Source of the DNA: Mycolicibacterium setense
GTDB lineage: Bacteria; Actinomycetota; Actinomycetes; Mycobacteriales; Mycobacteriaceae
Assembly (NCBI RefSeq): GCF_000805385.1
Contig: NZ_JTJW01000009.1
Coordinates: forward strand, 248,001-312,000
Reading direction: 5' to 3'
Length of the DNA stretch: 64,000 bases
Position 1 is the stretch's first letter, and the number at the start of each line of letters is the position of its first letter. Below are positions 37,004 through 45,294 of this stretch, one piece after another. The notes under the pieces were generated by a model. The model saw only the letters and a program-made list of their open reading frames with translations. It made no database searches and was not told the DNA's origin. A program made the position numbers and the translations under genes.

Positions 37004-38332
37004 CTAGTTGGTAGGGGACTCCGACGTGCGCGGAACGCCTGACCCGGCACGTCCGGCCGCCGCCAGCAGTTCGTCCCGGAAGTCAGGATGCGCGATGGCG
37101 GCCAGCGCCTGTCCCCGCTCCGATACCGAGAGGCCTTCCAGCTCGGCGGCGCCATACTCGGTGACGATCACGTCGACGTGATGGCGAGGCGTGGTGATGA
37201 CCGCTCCGGGAGCGAAGCACGGCACGATCCGCGACCGCAGGACGCCGTTGTCATCGAACGTCGAGGGTAGGCAGATCAGTGAACGGTCCGACAATTCGAG
37301 CCCGGCGCCCGCCACGAAGTCCTCGGCGCCGCCGATACCGCTGAACTGGTCGCCGTCGATCGTGTCCGCCACCACCTGGCCGTAGATGTCGACCGCGAGC
37401 GCACCGTTGATCGACACCATGTCGCGGTTGGCACCGATCACCTCGGGCGCGTTGACGATCTCCACCGGCAGGAATGCAACGGACTCATTACCGTCCAGCC
37501 ACGCGTAGAGCTCCGCGGAACCGAAGGCGAACGTCGTCACGCTCACCCCGTCGTATTGCCCTTTCGCGGCGTTGGTGACCTTGCCGGCGCGGTGCAGTTG
37601 CATACAGCCATCGGTGAACATTTCGCTGTGCAGTCCGTAGTCACCGCCCTCGCCCTCGGCCAGCAAGCCGGCGATCTGGCTGGGAATCGAGCCGATCCCC
37701 GTCTGCAGGGTGGCCCCGGAGCGGATGTAACCGACGGCGTGCCGTGCGATCGCCCGGTCGGCGTCGGACGGCGCCGGACCGGGTAGCGCGAGGGGCGCAT
37801 CCGTCGAGCGCACCATGATGTCGATCTCGTCGACGTGGATCGCGTGACGGTGTCCGCCGAATCCGAAGGTTCGCGGAAAGCTGTCGGAGACCTCGACGAC
37901 CAGCAATCGTTGTGGGTCGGCCCCCGCACGGCGCAACTCGTCGACCGTGCCACCCGCGTGCAGGGACAACGAGCACCATCCGTCGGTGTCGGGGGCCGTC
38001 GCGACCGTCGTCATGACCCGCGGAGACCGTTGTTGCAGAAGCGGCCCGAAGCGGCGGAAGTCCGCGGGCGTGAACTGGATGTCCGCACCGCCGTCGCGCA
38101 GCATTCGCTCGAGCGGACCGAAGAATCCCGACAGATAACGGACTCCGTTCCGCGAGAACAGTTCTGTGCCGACACCGAGCAGCGCCCCGTACACCCGCAA
38201 GTCTGTCCAATCCGTGCGTTCGCCGAGCGCACGCAGAAACGCCGGCGGTTGGCCGGGGCCGAGCGGCATGCCCAGCGTGTCGGCGGTATCGAGCCGCGCG
38301 GCGGCCTCCTCGGGCGTCAACTCCACTGGCAT
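37004..38332 (-). CDS. Acetyl-CoA hydrolase/CoA-transferase family protein
   Basis: A 442-residue class I CoA-transferase-like enzyme (4-hydroxybutyrate CoA-transferase/acetyl-CoA hydrolase family). GIGSIPSQIAGLL (about 212-224) and SEMFTDGCMQL with the CoA-linking Glu237 are present; the C-terminal part has VIVTEYGAAELEGLS. The ATG at 38332 (MPVELTPEEAAARL) is preferred over an in-frame extension of 37 codons. It ends 93 bp before the thiolase operon on the same strand and diverges from the FadR-type regulator. It probably releases or exchanges CoA on a carboxylate formed in the pathway. Confidence 0.86.
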   Translation of the reverse strand: MPVELTPEEAAARLDTADTLGMPLGPGQPPAFLRALGERTDWTDLRVYGALLGVGTELFSRNGVRYLSGFFGPLERMLRDGGADIQFTPADFRRFGPLLQQRSPRVMTTVATAPDTDGWCSLSLHAGGTVDELRRAGADPQRLLVVEVSDSFPRTFGFGGHRHAIHVDEIDIMVRSTDAPLALPGPAPSDADRAIARHAVGYIRSGATLQTGIGSIPSQIAGLLAEGEGGDYGLHSEMFTDGCMQLHRAGKVTNAAKGQYDGVSVTTFAFGSAELYAWLDGNESVAFLPVEIVNAPEVIGANRDMVSINGALAVDIYGQVVADTIDGDQFSGIGGAEDFVAGAGLELSDRSLICLPSTFDDNGVLRSRIVPCFAPGAVITTPRHHVDVIVTEYGAAELEGLSVSERGQALAAIAHPDFRDELLAAAGRAGSGVPRTSESPTN

Positions 38333-38541
38333 AGCCGACACCCTGCCACGTGAGCCGGGGCGTTCAGTCGAGTTCGGCGACCGGCGCGCAGCGTGGCCGC
38401 CGTCGTCGATACGCCGGACCGCGGGTGCTGGCAGAATCGACACTCACCTGCAATATTCCGTTGAATCGTCCGCTGACCACCCCACATGGTTTACTGAGTT
38501 GCATAGCTGAGGTACAGGGAGTCGACCGTCAGGGAGGTGCA

Positions 38542-39333
38542 GTGGCTCGCAATACACCCTTGGCCCCGATGATCGGGCCCGACGCGATCACGCCGCACGC
38601 TCCGGTTCGTTCCCCCAAGACCGCGGAGCTCGTCGCAGGCACATTACGACGCATGGTTGTCGACGGGCAGCTCAAAGAGGGCGACTTCCTGCCCAACGAA
38701 GCCGAGCTCATGGAGCACTTCGGGGTCAGCAGGCCCACCCTGCGCGAGGCCGTGCGGGTACTGGAGTCCGAGCGTCTGGTCGAGGTCCGCCGCGGCTCCC
38801 GCACCGGCGCCCGGGTCCGGGTGCCCGGTCCGGAGATCGTCGCCCGCCCGGCGGGCCTGCTGCTCGAACTGTCCGGTGCCGACATCGCCGACCTCCTGGT
38901 GGGCCGCGCGGCGATCGAGCCGATGGCCGCCCGCCTGCTGGCCGAAAAGGGCGACGAGGCAGCGTTCGCCGAGCTGGAACGGATGCTCGACGAACACATC
39001 CCCACGGACTACCAGTCAGACCGACTGGCCGAGACCACCGGCGACTTTCACCGCCGCGTCGTCGAGCTGTCGGGCAATGCCACTCTCGGCATCATCGCCG
39101 GCATGCTGCACGAGATCACCGTGCGCCACCACGCCTTCCTGTTCAAGGAGCGCAGGCCGGTCTCGAAGTCCGATTACGACAAGCTGATGCGGTCCTACCG
39201 CAAGCTGATCCACCTGGTCCGCTCCGGCGACGGAGATGCCGCGGAAGCGCACTGGCGCAAGCACCTTGACACTGCTCGAATCCTCATGCTGCAGGACATC
39301 GAGAGCGTCAAGGTGCGCGACGTCATGCGCTGA
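38542..39333 (+). CDS. FadR/GntR-family regulator with FCD domain
   Basis: A 263-residue regulator with an N-terminal winged helix at about 25-92 (LRRMVVDGQLKEGDFLPNEAELMEHFGVSRPTLREAVRVLE core). An all-helical FCD effector domain at about 105-245 carries the metal-ligand-like FHRRVVELSGN and late HW residues. The start GTG at 38542 has AGGGAGG about 6 nt upstream. The position next to a CoA-transferase and a beta-oxidation operon suggests an acyl-CoA or fatty-acid effector. The 209-bp divergent gap holds no gene. Confidence 0.88.
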   Translation: MARNTPLAPMIGPDAITPHAPVRSPKTAELVAGTLRRMVVDGQLKEGDFLPNEAELMEHFGVSRPTLREAVRVLESERLVEVRRGSRTGARVRVPGPEIVARPAGLLLELSGADIADLLVGRAAIEPMAARLLAEKGDEAAFAELERMLDEHIPTDYQSDRLAETTGDFHRRVVELSGNATLGIIAGMLHEITVRHHAFLFKERRPVSKSDYDKLMRSYRKLIHLVRSGDGDAAEAHWRKHLDTARILMLQDIESVKVRDVMR

Positions 39334-39349
39334 GCCCGCCGCGACCGGC

Positions 39350-41083
39350 TCAGGTGACTGCGGCACCCCGCTGGACGTGGACCGGGAGCTCGTCGTCCCA
39401 GGGCTGCCGCGTCACCATGTCGGCCACCTCGACGTGTCCGCGCTCGAACTCTCCGGTGGCGGCGTCGACGAGGCGGTACTGCTGGGTCTGACGCTGGATC
39501 GGCTGGGCGTCGAGCATGACGATGCGCACCTCCCCCGGCTCGAAATGGCACCGCTTCTGCAGGGCCGCCACCAACTGCTCATTGCTCATGTGCCCGTCAC
39601 CGAAGTTCCAGCCGATGGCCGTGGACACGATGCGCTCGCCGTCCGTCAGCACGTAGTCGTCCTCGTTCTGCCCGGCCATGGCGCGGTGCGCCAGGGTGAA
39701 CAGCGCGCGGCCGTGAGAATTGAAGCCCCGGAACGCATATCCCATGTAGAGGTACATCTGGGCGGTTTCCGGACTGCCGTAGTACCGCTCCATCTGGGAG
39801 GCAGGCATGCTGGCGATCGCCACGATGTGCTTCTCGATCTTCTCGGCGGCCGACGGCTTGACGCACCACAGCGAGGTGTCCCAGTTCCCGGCGTAGTACC
39901 GCATGCCGGGCAGGAAGGAGATCTTGCGCGGGAACAGGTTTCCCAGCACCACGGTGCCCGCCGACACGGCGAACAACACGATCGGCCACGGGCTGCCGAG
40001 ATCCGTCAGGCCCACCTCGGCATGCCCGACGAACAGCGCCAGTACCGAGAACATCATGAAGACGTTCCATTCCAGCGGCACGCCCATCGGGATGGAACTC
40101 AGGATGCCGAAGTGGAAGCACAGCATCACGAAAGCAGCGATCGCTGTCGGCCAGCCACCGTGGGAGAAGAACAGCACCAACGGCACCAAACCCTCGATGG
40201 CAGTGGAGAAGTGCGCCAGGAAGCGAGACGGCCGGCCGGGCCGGAGGTCATCGGGGAAGCGCTCGAAGAACCTCCGTTTGATCCAGCGCGGCCGGATCAC
40301 CGGATTGTTGCTCATCATCGTCGAGATGACGAACGGGAAGTGCTTGGTCAGCTTGGAGGACGCCGCGCCGATCCAGATGGTCAGGCAGACGAGCTTGGCG
40401 GCGATGACGATATCGGCGCCGCTGAACAGGAAGCACACCGCCAACGCGCCGTACACCTCACCGCGGGCGGCCAGGAAGATCACCTTGTCCCGCAGGCCCA
40501 TCACCGCCAGCAGGCCGACGATCGCCGCGGTCTGCCACACCGGCAGCACGCCGATCTGGCTGCCGAGAGCCGGGATGGGGCCGGTGCCCTGCGACGCCAG
40601 CGCCACCACGAGCATCACCAGCAGTGCCCCGTACAGCACGACATCGACGGCGCCGCGGCTGTCGCCCTTGGTCAGCGGCACCCGGTCCGGCCACGGTGGC
40701 AGCCGAATCGTCTTGGGCCGCAACCAGTACAGGATCGAACCCATGGGCGGGAAGAACCGGTTGTTGAGCGGGCCGAAGCCGCAGCCGAGGCCGACGACCT
40801 CGAACAGCATCGTGTAGAACACGACCTTCTGGTAGACGATCGGCTCGGCGTACCAGGAGGACACATTCGTGAAGCCGTCGATTCCGGTGGTGGTCAGCGC
40901 GATCAGCCAGGCACCCAGGATGTAGGCCAGGATCTTGACGACGTAGAACAGGTGCAGCACTACAGGGGTTCCGAAGCCGACCTCGGCCCAGTGCCGCGCC
41001 ATCGGCCGGATCTTCTCGGCTCGATTGCCCTTGCTCCACTGCTCGAAGTCGATCTGGGGAGATTCTTGTTTGAGAAAACCCAT
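39350..41083 (-). CDS. DUF3556 family multi-pass membrane protein
   Basis: A 577-residue protein with about eight hydrophobic segments in its first 390 residues (for example LHLFYVVKILAYILGAWLIAL and AVDVVLYGALLVMLVVALA) and a soluble C-terminal third. It matches my memory of the actinobacterial DUF3556 family, found near lipid and steroid genes. No catalytic motif is evident. The ATG at 41083 is preceded by TAATCT at 7 nt (leaderless-type) and a KstR box overlapping that promoter, so expression should respond to sterol metabolism. It converges on the FadR gene with 16 bp between. Family call moderately sure; function unknown. Confidence 0.72.
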   Translation of the reverse strand: MGFLKQESPQIDFEQWSKGNRAEKIRPMARHWAEVGFGTPVVLHLFYVVKILAYILGAWLIALTTTGIDGFTNVSSWYAEPIVYQKVVFYTMLFEVVGLGCGFGPLNNRFFPPMGSILYWLRPKTIRLPPWPDRVPLTKGDSRGAVDVVLYGALLVMLVVALASQGTGPIPALGSQIGVLPVWQTAAIVGLLAVMGLRDKVIFLAARGEVYGALAVCFLFSGADIVIAAKLVCLTIWIGAASSKLTKHFPFVISTMMSNNPVIRPRWIKRRFFERFPDDLRPGRPSRFLAHFSTAIEGLVPLVLFFSHGGWPTAIAAFVMLCFHFGILSSIPMGVPLEWNVFMMFSVLALFVGHAEVGLTDLGSPWPIVLFAVSAGTVVLGNLFPRKISFLPGMRYYAGNWDTSLWCVKPSAAEKIEKHIVAIASMPASQMERYYGSPETAQMYLYMGYAFRGFNSHGRALFTLAHRAMAGQNEDDYVLTDGERIVSTAIGWNFGDGHMSNEQLVAALQKRCHFEPGEVRIVMLDAQPIQRQTQQYRLVDAATGEFERGHVEVADMVTRQPWDDELPVHVQRGAAVT

Positions 41084-41090
41084 GCCGGTC

Positions 41091-41108
41091 AGATTAGAAC
41101 GTGTTCTA
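41091..41108 (-). promoter_or_regulatory. KstR box overlapping the DUF3556 promoter
   Basis: Read on the minus strand, TAGAACACGTTCTA (41108-41095) fits the KstR consensus TNNAACNNGTTNNA exactly and is the classic form of that operator. It overlaps the -10-like TAATCT (41096-41091), which ends 7 nt before the ATG. KstR represses cholesterol-catabolic genes in mycobacteria until a sterol-derived CoA ester binds it. Confidence 0.75.
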
Positions 41109-41120
41109 GTCGAGCTTCAC

Positions 41121-41180
41121 GCGAACAGACACATATGTACCTGACACGCCGTGGCGAAAGGTACATATGCGTCTGCTCGG
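41121..41180. terminator. Terminator hairpin after DoxX gene
   Basis: About 21 bp of near-perfect pairing: ACATATGTACC (ending 41141) with GGTACATATG (from 41160), extended by GCGAACAGAC with GTCTGCTCGG. A loop of 18 nt separates the arms. It lies 8 nt after the DoxX stop on the minus strand. The right arm ends in GCGTCTGCTCGGCG, shared with 33791-33804. Confidence 0.65.
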
Positions 41181-41187
41181 CGGGAAG

Positions 41188-41709
41188 TCAGGACTTCACC
41201 GGCGGCCGGTAGAAGATCACCAGTTGGCCGATGCCACCCGCCAGGCCGAGCACGATCGCGATCGCCATGCCGCACCAGCCGTGCAGCAGGTGGTAGAAGC
41301 TGCAATTGGAGAACAGCAGGTGATCCAGGCTGAAGCGGCCGGCCCCGGTCCCGGCGATCGCCACCGCGGACGCCGCCAGGATCAGGTTGTACTCCCAGCC
41401 TTCCTTGACGATGAAGAAGCCGTTGGCCCGGTGCACGGTCCAGGCCGCCACCAGCATCAGCGCCACGAATCCCGCGGCGGGCACCGGCGTGAGCAGGCCG
41501 AGGGCCAACCCGAGACCGGCGGCGATCTCGGTGCTGGCCGCCACCCGGGCGTGGAACATGCCCGGCTTCATGCCGATGCTGTCGAACCAACCCGCGGTGC
41601 CCGGGATGCGCCCGCCACCGAAGAACTTGTTGTAGCCATGGGCGGCCATGGTCAGGCCGAGCACCACGCGCAGGAGCAGGATCGCAGTGTCGTAAGCAGA
41701 GGAAGCCAT
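41188..41709 (-). CDS. DoxX family membrane protein
   Basis: A 173-residue DoxX protein with four hydrophobic segments. The first carries LLRVVLGLTMAAHGYNKFFGGGRI (about 11-34), the family's best-conserved block. Later segments are near 60-80, 82-96 and 145-165. The start is ATG at 41709 with TACATT (41722-41717) 7 nt upstream, a leaderless-type promoter lying inside an inverted repeat. It sits 3' of the SDR gene on the same strand, with the stop of that gene inside the same inverted repeat. Function unknown; redox or detoxification roles are inferred from the family. Confidence 0.83.
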   Translation of the reverse strand: MASSAYDTAILLLRVVLGLTMAAHGYNKFFGGGRIPGTAGWFDSIGMKPGMFHARVAASTEIAAGLGLALGLLTPVPAAGFVALMLVAAWTVHRANGFFIVKEGWEYNLILAASAVAIAGTGAGRFSLDHLLFSNCSFYHLLHGWCGMAIAIVLGLAGGIGQLVIFYRPPVKS

Positions 41710-41710
41710 G

Positions 41711-41734
41711 TAACAGAATGTAGGACATCTGTTA
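41711..41734. promoter_or_regulatory. Inverted repeat over the DoxX promoter
   Basis: TAACAGA (41711-41717) and TCTGTTA (41728-41734) form perfect 7-bp arms with a 10-bp spacer that contains the -10-like TACATT of the DoxX gene. The layout fits a repressor site. The right arm overlaps the SDR stop codon. Confidence 0.5.
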
Positions 41735-42505
41735 AGCCGCCGCCCAGCCCCCATCCACACTGAGGATCACCCCGTGGATGTTGCCTGCGTCCTCACCGGC
41801 CAGGAATGTCACCGCTGCGGCGACCTCTTCGGGTGTGCTCATGCGGCGGGACGGGATGCGGGCGAGCACCGGGGCGACGTGCTCAGCGGCCTCCAGCGCC
41901 CGTTCCGTGGCAATCGGCCCTGGTGCCACCGCGTTGACCCGTACCCCGCGCGGGCCGTACTCGACCGCCCACGACTTGGTCAGCGAGTGCACGGCCGCCT
42001 TGGTCGACGAGTACAGCGCCGACTGGTCCCCGCCGATCAATCCGGTGATCGACCCGACGTTCACCACCGCGCCGTGGCCACGCTCGGCCATGGCGGGCAC
42101 CAGGGCGCCGGTCAGCAGAAAGGGTGCGACGACGTTGGTCTGGTACGACTCGAGCAGCGCCGGCTCGGACACCTCCCCGCTGGGTTCCGGCATCCCCCAC
42201 ACTCCGGCGTTGTTCACCAGGATGTCGATCTGCCCGCCGGCTGCTGCCGTGGCTTCTCGCGCCAGCCGTCGCACTTCGTCACCCCCGGCACCCAGGTCGG
42301 CGGCGACGAACTCGGCCCGCCCTCCGGCAGTACGGATCTCGTCGACGACGGCATCGCCGCGTTCCTTGTTGCGGCCGCTGACGATGACGAGGGCGCCCTG
42401 GGCCGCCAGCGCCTTGGCGATGGCGACACCCAGGCCGCCGGTGGATCCTGTGACAAGTGCAGTGCGGCCCTTCAGAAGGGTACTGCGCGTAATGTTTGGA
42501 CTCAT
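41732..42505 (-). CDS. Short-chain dehydrogenase/reductase
   Basis: A 257-residue classical SDR. NAD(P) site TGSTGGLG (19-26), the Arg in GRNKERG suggesting NADPH use, NNAG near 95, catalytic Ser in NVGSITGL and YSSTK (about 161-165), and the end VDGG. The ATG at 42505 lies inside a perfect 16-bp palindrome; much longer in-frame extensions run into the divergent TetR gene and are rejected. Together with the divergent TetR it forms a substrate-inducible pair; substrate unknown. Confidence 0.87.
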   Translation of the reverse strand: MSPNITRSTLLKGRTALVTGSTGGLGVAIAKALAAQGALVIVSGRNKERGDAVVDEIRTAGGRAEFVAADLGAGGDEVRRLAREATAAAGGQIDILVNNAGVWGMPEPSGEVSEPALLESYQTNVVAPFLLTGALVPAMAERGHGAVVNVGSITGLIGGDQSALYSSTKAAVHSLTKSWAVEYGPRGVRVNAVAPGPIATERALEAAEHVAPVLARIPSRRMSTPEEVAAAVTFLAGEDAGNIHGVILSVDGGWAAA

Positions 42506-42546
42506 GAGTCCAGGTATAGGCAGATGAAAATGGACCTGCAAGTCCA
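42497..42546. promoter_or_regulatory. Two palindromic operators at the SDR/TetR divergent start
   Basis: TGGACTCATGAGTCCA (42497-42512) is a perfect 16-bp palindrome covering the SDR start codon. TGGACCTGCAAGTCCA (42531-42546) is the same site with two changes in one half, inside the first codons of the TetR gene. The centres are 34 bp apart. Confidence 0.75.
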
Positions 42547-43132
42547 GAAACTGACTGCCAAGGGTGAGGCCACCCGGCGCCGGATCATCGAGGGCGCCGC
42601 CGCCGTGATCCGCAGCCACGGCGTGGCCGCCACCACGCTCGACGACATCCGCGCCCACACCCAGACCTCCAAGAGCCAGCTTTTCCACTACTTCCCCGAC
42701 GGCAAGGATCAGCTGTTGCTCGCCGTCGCCGAACACGAGGCCCAGATGGTGCTCGAGGATCAGCAGCCCTACCTCGGCGAGCTGACCTCGTGGGCAGCCT
42801 GGCAGCGCTGGCGCGACGCGGTGGTTGAGCGTTATCGCCGCCAAGGCCAGAGCTGCCCGCTGAGCCTGCTGATGTCAGAGATCGGCCGCACAACTCCCGG
42901 CGCCCAGGCGGTCACCAAAGCCCTACTGCAGCAATGGCATGACGAGATCGCCGCGGGCATCCGGCACATGCAGGCGCAGGGAAAGATGGCCGCCGACCTC
43001 GATGCCGACCGGACGGCCGCCGCTCTGCTGGCCGGAATCCAGGGCGGGGTCAGCGTGATGCTGGCTTCCGGCGACCTGAGCTACCTGGAGTCCGCGCTGG
43101 ACGTCGGCATCGCCATGCTGCGCCGCGGTTAG
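42524..43132 (+). CDS. TetR-family regulator (YxaF/LmrA-like)
   Basis: A 202-residue repressor with an HTH at about 14-60 (EATRRRIIEGAAAVI, TTLDDIRAHTQTSKSQLFHYFPDGKDQLL core). Its C-terminal part resembles the YxaF/LmrA subgroup (CPLSLLMSEIG near 110-120). The start is ATG at 42524 or the in-frame ATG at 42530. Two TGGACT-type palindromes flank and overlap its start, and it is the obvious ligand-responsive repressor of itself and the SDR. It ends 4 bp inside the convergent WS/DGAT-like gene. Confidence 0.88.
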   Translation: MKMDLQVQKLTAKGEATRRRIIEGAAAVIRSHGVAATTLDDIRAHTQTSKSQLFHYFPDGKDQLLLAVAEHEAQMVLEDQQPYLGELTSWAAWQRWRDAVVERYRRQGQSCPLSLLMSEIGRTTPGAQAVTKALLQQWHDEIAAGIRHMQAQGKMAADLDADRTAAALLAGIQGGVSVMLASGDLSYLESALDVGIAMLRRG

Positions 43133-44379
43133 CCTGCCAGCGCCACATCAAGCCGGGCGAGGTAGGCGTCGATGTCGCCCACCGCCGACTGCGCCGCATG
43201 CACGCTGACCGCGACGGTGTCACCGATGCCGTGTACCCCGTGGGTGAGACCCATCATGAGCGACAGCGAGGGATATCCGGCCGTCAGCACCACGTGCGCG
43301 GCGCCGAGCCTCAGGTCGGTCCCGCCCCGGTTGACGCTGGACACCACCGTGTTGCCGGTCACCATGGGAGCGCGCACCGTCGGATCGAATTGCTCTATCC
43401 CCCAACGCAGCAACGGAGCCGGCGTGGCGGCGAACGCCCGGCTGGACGCCAACATCGCCGGGTGTGCGGCGCGGCGGCGCCGGTCTGCGAAATCGGCGAC
43501 GATGCACGCGACGCGGTCGGTGCCGGCAAGTTCCGGATACAGGCCGATACCGACGTTGCCGAAGTGGTTGTGCGCGTGGCGCACACCCGGATTGGCCATC
43601 GGCACCTCGGCGCCGAGCGCCGTCGTGTCATCCCCGAGCTCGCGCAGATGCTCGCCCAGCGCCGACGAGATGGCGGCCAGCACCCCGACAGTCACGGTCG
43701 GACCCGGTATCTGGGCACGGTGCCGCACTATCGTGCGCACCCAGCGCTGCCCGCTCGGTGCGGCATTGCTGTGCAGCACCGGGCGCGACGGCGCAGGCGG
43801 AGGGACCGCCCCAGATACGGTGTCGCGCACCAACTGCCGGTGAGTGCGCGCGGCCGCCACTGCACGCCACGGCAGCCGCGCGGCGCGAAGTCGCTGAGAG
43901 GACACCGGGGCGATCTCACCGGGCCGCCCCAGCAGCCAGGCGGCCAGCGCCGAGGCCCGAGTGCCGTCGGCAAGGGCGTGGGACATCTGCAGCACGACGA
44001 CGGCGCCGGTGCCGGCTCCGGGTATCTCACGGACCCGGCCGAACACGTGCAGCCGCCAGGGCGTGACGGTGGCGTCGACCTGGTGGTCGGCCAGGCCGGC
44101 GACGCCGTCCAGGCATTCGTTCCAGCCCAATTCGTTGTCGTGCCTGACGAACTGGTCATCGCCCACTTGCCGCGGGACCCACGCCGGATACGTCAGCCGG
44201 CAGTCGTCACGGACCTGTACGGACAAATCGGGGCAGCGTTGAGCACGGGCGCGGACCTCGTCCAGAGCTGCGTCCAGATCGTCGGGCACACCGCCGAACG
44301 CGTACAGCAGGAACTGATCGTTGGGAAACTTGGCCGACATCCACCAGTTCTGGGCGTCGATCGCGGCCAGCCGGCGCAC
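43129..44379 (-). CDS. WS/DGAT-like acyltransferase
   Basis: A 416-residue protein of the wax ester synthase/diacylglycerol acyltransferase superfamily with a DUF1298-like C-terminal half. The active-site motif, usually HHxxxDG, reads SHALADG (133-139). The first His is Ser but the catalytic second His134 and the Asp-Gly are kept. NHFGNVGIGLY and a C-terminal SSVNRG/TAGYPSLSLMMG region are family-like. It is the last gene of the operon with two Mce-associated proteins and a hydrolase. Start GTG at 44379, with GAGGAG overlapping the previous stop. Acyl acceptor unknown. Confidence 0.82.
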   Translation of the reverse strand: MRRLAAIDAQNWWMSAKFPNDQFLLYAFGGVPDDLDAALDEVRARAQRCPDLSVQVRDDCRLTYPAWVPRQVGDDQFVRHDNELGWNECLDGVAGLADHQVDATVTPWRLHVFGRVREIPGAGTGAVVVLQMSHALADGTRASALAAWLLGRPGEIAPVSSQRLRAARLPWRAVAAARTHRQLVRDTVSGAVPPPAPSRPVLHSNAAPSGQRWVRTIVRHRAQIPGPTVTVGVLAAISSALGEHLRELGDDTTALGAEVPMANPGVRHAHNHFGNVGIGLYPELAGTDRVACIVADFADRRRRAAHPAMLASSRAFAATPAPLLRWGIEQFDPTVRAPMVTGNTVVSSVNRGGTDLRLGAAHVVLTAGYPSLSLMMGLTHGVHGIGDTVAVSVHAAQSAVGDIDAYLARLDVALAG

Positions 44380-44382
44380 CGG

Positions 44383-45294
44383 TCAGCTCCTCGCAGGGCT
44401 GCCGATGAAATCGACGATGTGCTCGGCCACCACGTCGGGTTGCTCGAGCTGCAGAAAGTGGCCGGCCCGCTCGACGATGTTCACCGCGCTGTCCTCCGGC
44501 AGGATCTTCTGCACCCAGTGACCGTAATCCGCTGTGGCGCAGCCATCGTCGGTGCCGTGCAGGTACAACGTCGGGACCCTCGGTGGCGACAGCCAGTACT
44601 GGTGCAGCTCGGCGTACTGCGGCGGCGGCTTGCTGAGGCGAATCGTGGCCCGGTAGTACCCGAGCGCCGCGCGCCAGCGATCCCGCGCCCCGATCGCCGC
44701 GTCGACATGGCGCACGTCCTCGGCCGCGTCGTATCCCGGTGACCACAGCTTCCACAGCCGGGGCACCACCCAGGATGCGGAACGGTCCGGTAGCCAAGGC
44801 AATTGGAAGTACATCATGTACCAGCTGCGCAGCATCTGACGCGGCAACCGGGCCATCAGCTTGCCCGCCTCGGGTACCCGGCCCAGCGGCTGGAACGACG
44901 CAGGAGGGGGCACCGACATGATCACGGTCTTGGCGAACGCGTTGTCCGGCATGGCGGCCAGGCCCGCTGCGGCGATCGCCCCCCAATCGTGCCCGATGAG
45001 GACGTCGCGGCCGGTCGGCCCCGCGGCCTGCAGCACGCGCAACGCATCGTCCATCAATGCGCCGATGTGGTAACTCCCGTCGGCAGGTATCGACGAGGGC
45101 ACGTAGCCGCGCATGAACGGCGCCACCACTTTCCAGCCCGCCTCTGCCAGCGCCGGCGCCACCTTGCGCCAACCGTAGGCGGTGTCGGGAAAGCCGTGGA
45201 GGCACAATGCGACCGGCCCGTCATCCGGGCCCCACACCAATGCCCGCAGTTGCACCGCGGGCGTGGCGACATCGATCCAGCGCGGCCCGGTCAC
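44383..45294 (-). CDS. Alpha/beta-hydrolase, epoxide hydrolase-like
   Basis: A 303-residue hydrolase. HGFPDTAYGW (about 34-43) is the oxyanion HGxP motif and GHDWGA (about 102-107) carries an Asp nucleophile, as in epoxide hydrolases and dehalogenases. YLHGTDDG and RAGHFLQLEQPD supply the late Asp and His. The start GTG at 45294 overlaps the stop of the Mce-associated gene (GTGA); the next gene begins just after its stop. It probably acts on a lipophilic epoxide or ester linked to the operon's lipid function; inferred. Confidence 0.86.
   Translation of the reverse strand: MTGPRWIDVATPAVQLRALVWGPDDGPVALCLHGFPDTAYGWRKVAPALAEAGWKVVAPFMRGYVPSSIPADGSYHIGALMDDALRVLQAAGPTGRDVLIGHDWGAIAAAGLAAMPDNAFAKTVIMSVPPPASFQPLGRVPEAGKLMARLPRQMLRSWYMMYFQLPWLPDRSASWVVPRLWKLWSPGYDAAEDVRHVDAAIGARDRWRAALGYYRATIRLSKPPPQYAELHQYWLSPPRVPTLYLHGTDDGCATADYGHWVQKILPEDSAVNIVERAGHFLQLEQPDVVAEHIVDFIGSPARS

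Noticed and set aside
39236-41212. A 658-codon plus-strand frame opposite the DUF3556 gene
   Set aside because: It is His/Gln/Arg/Asp-rich with no domain and crosses a terminator hairpin and the KstR box.
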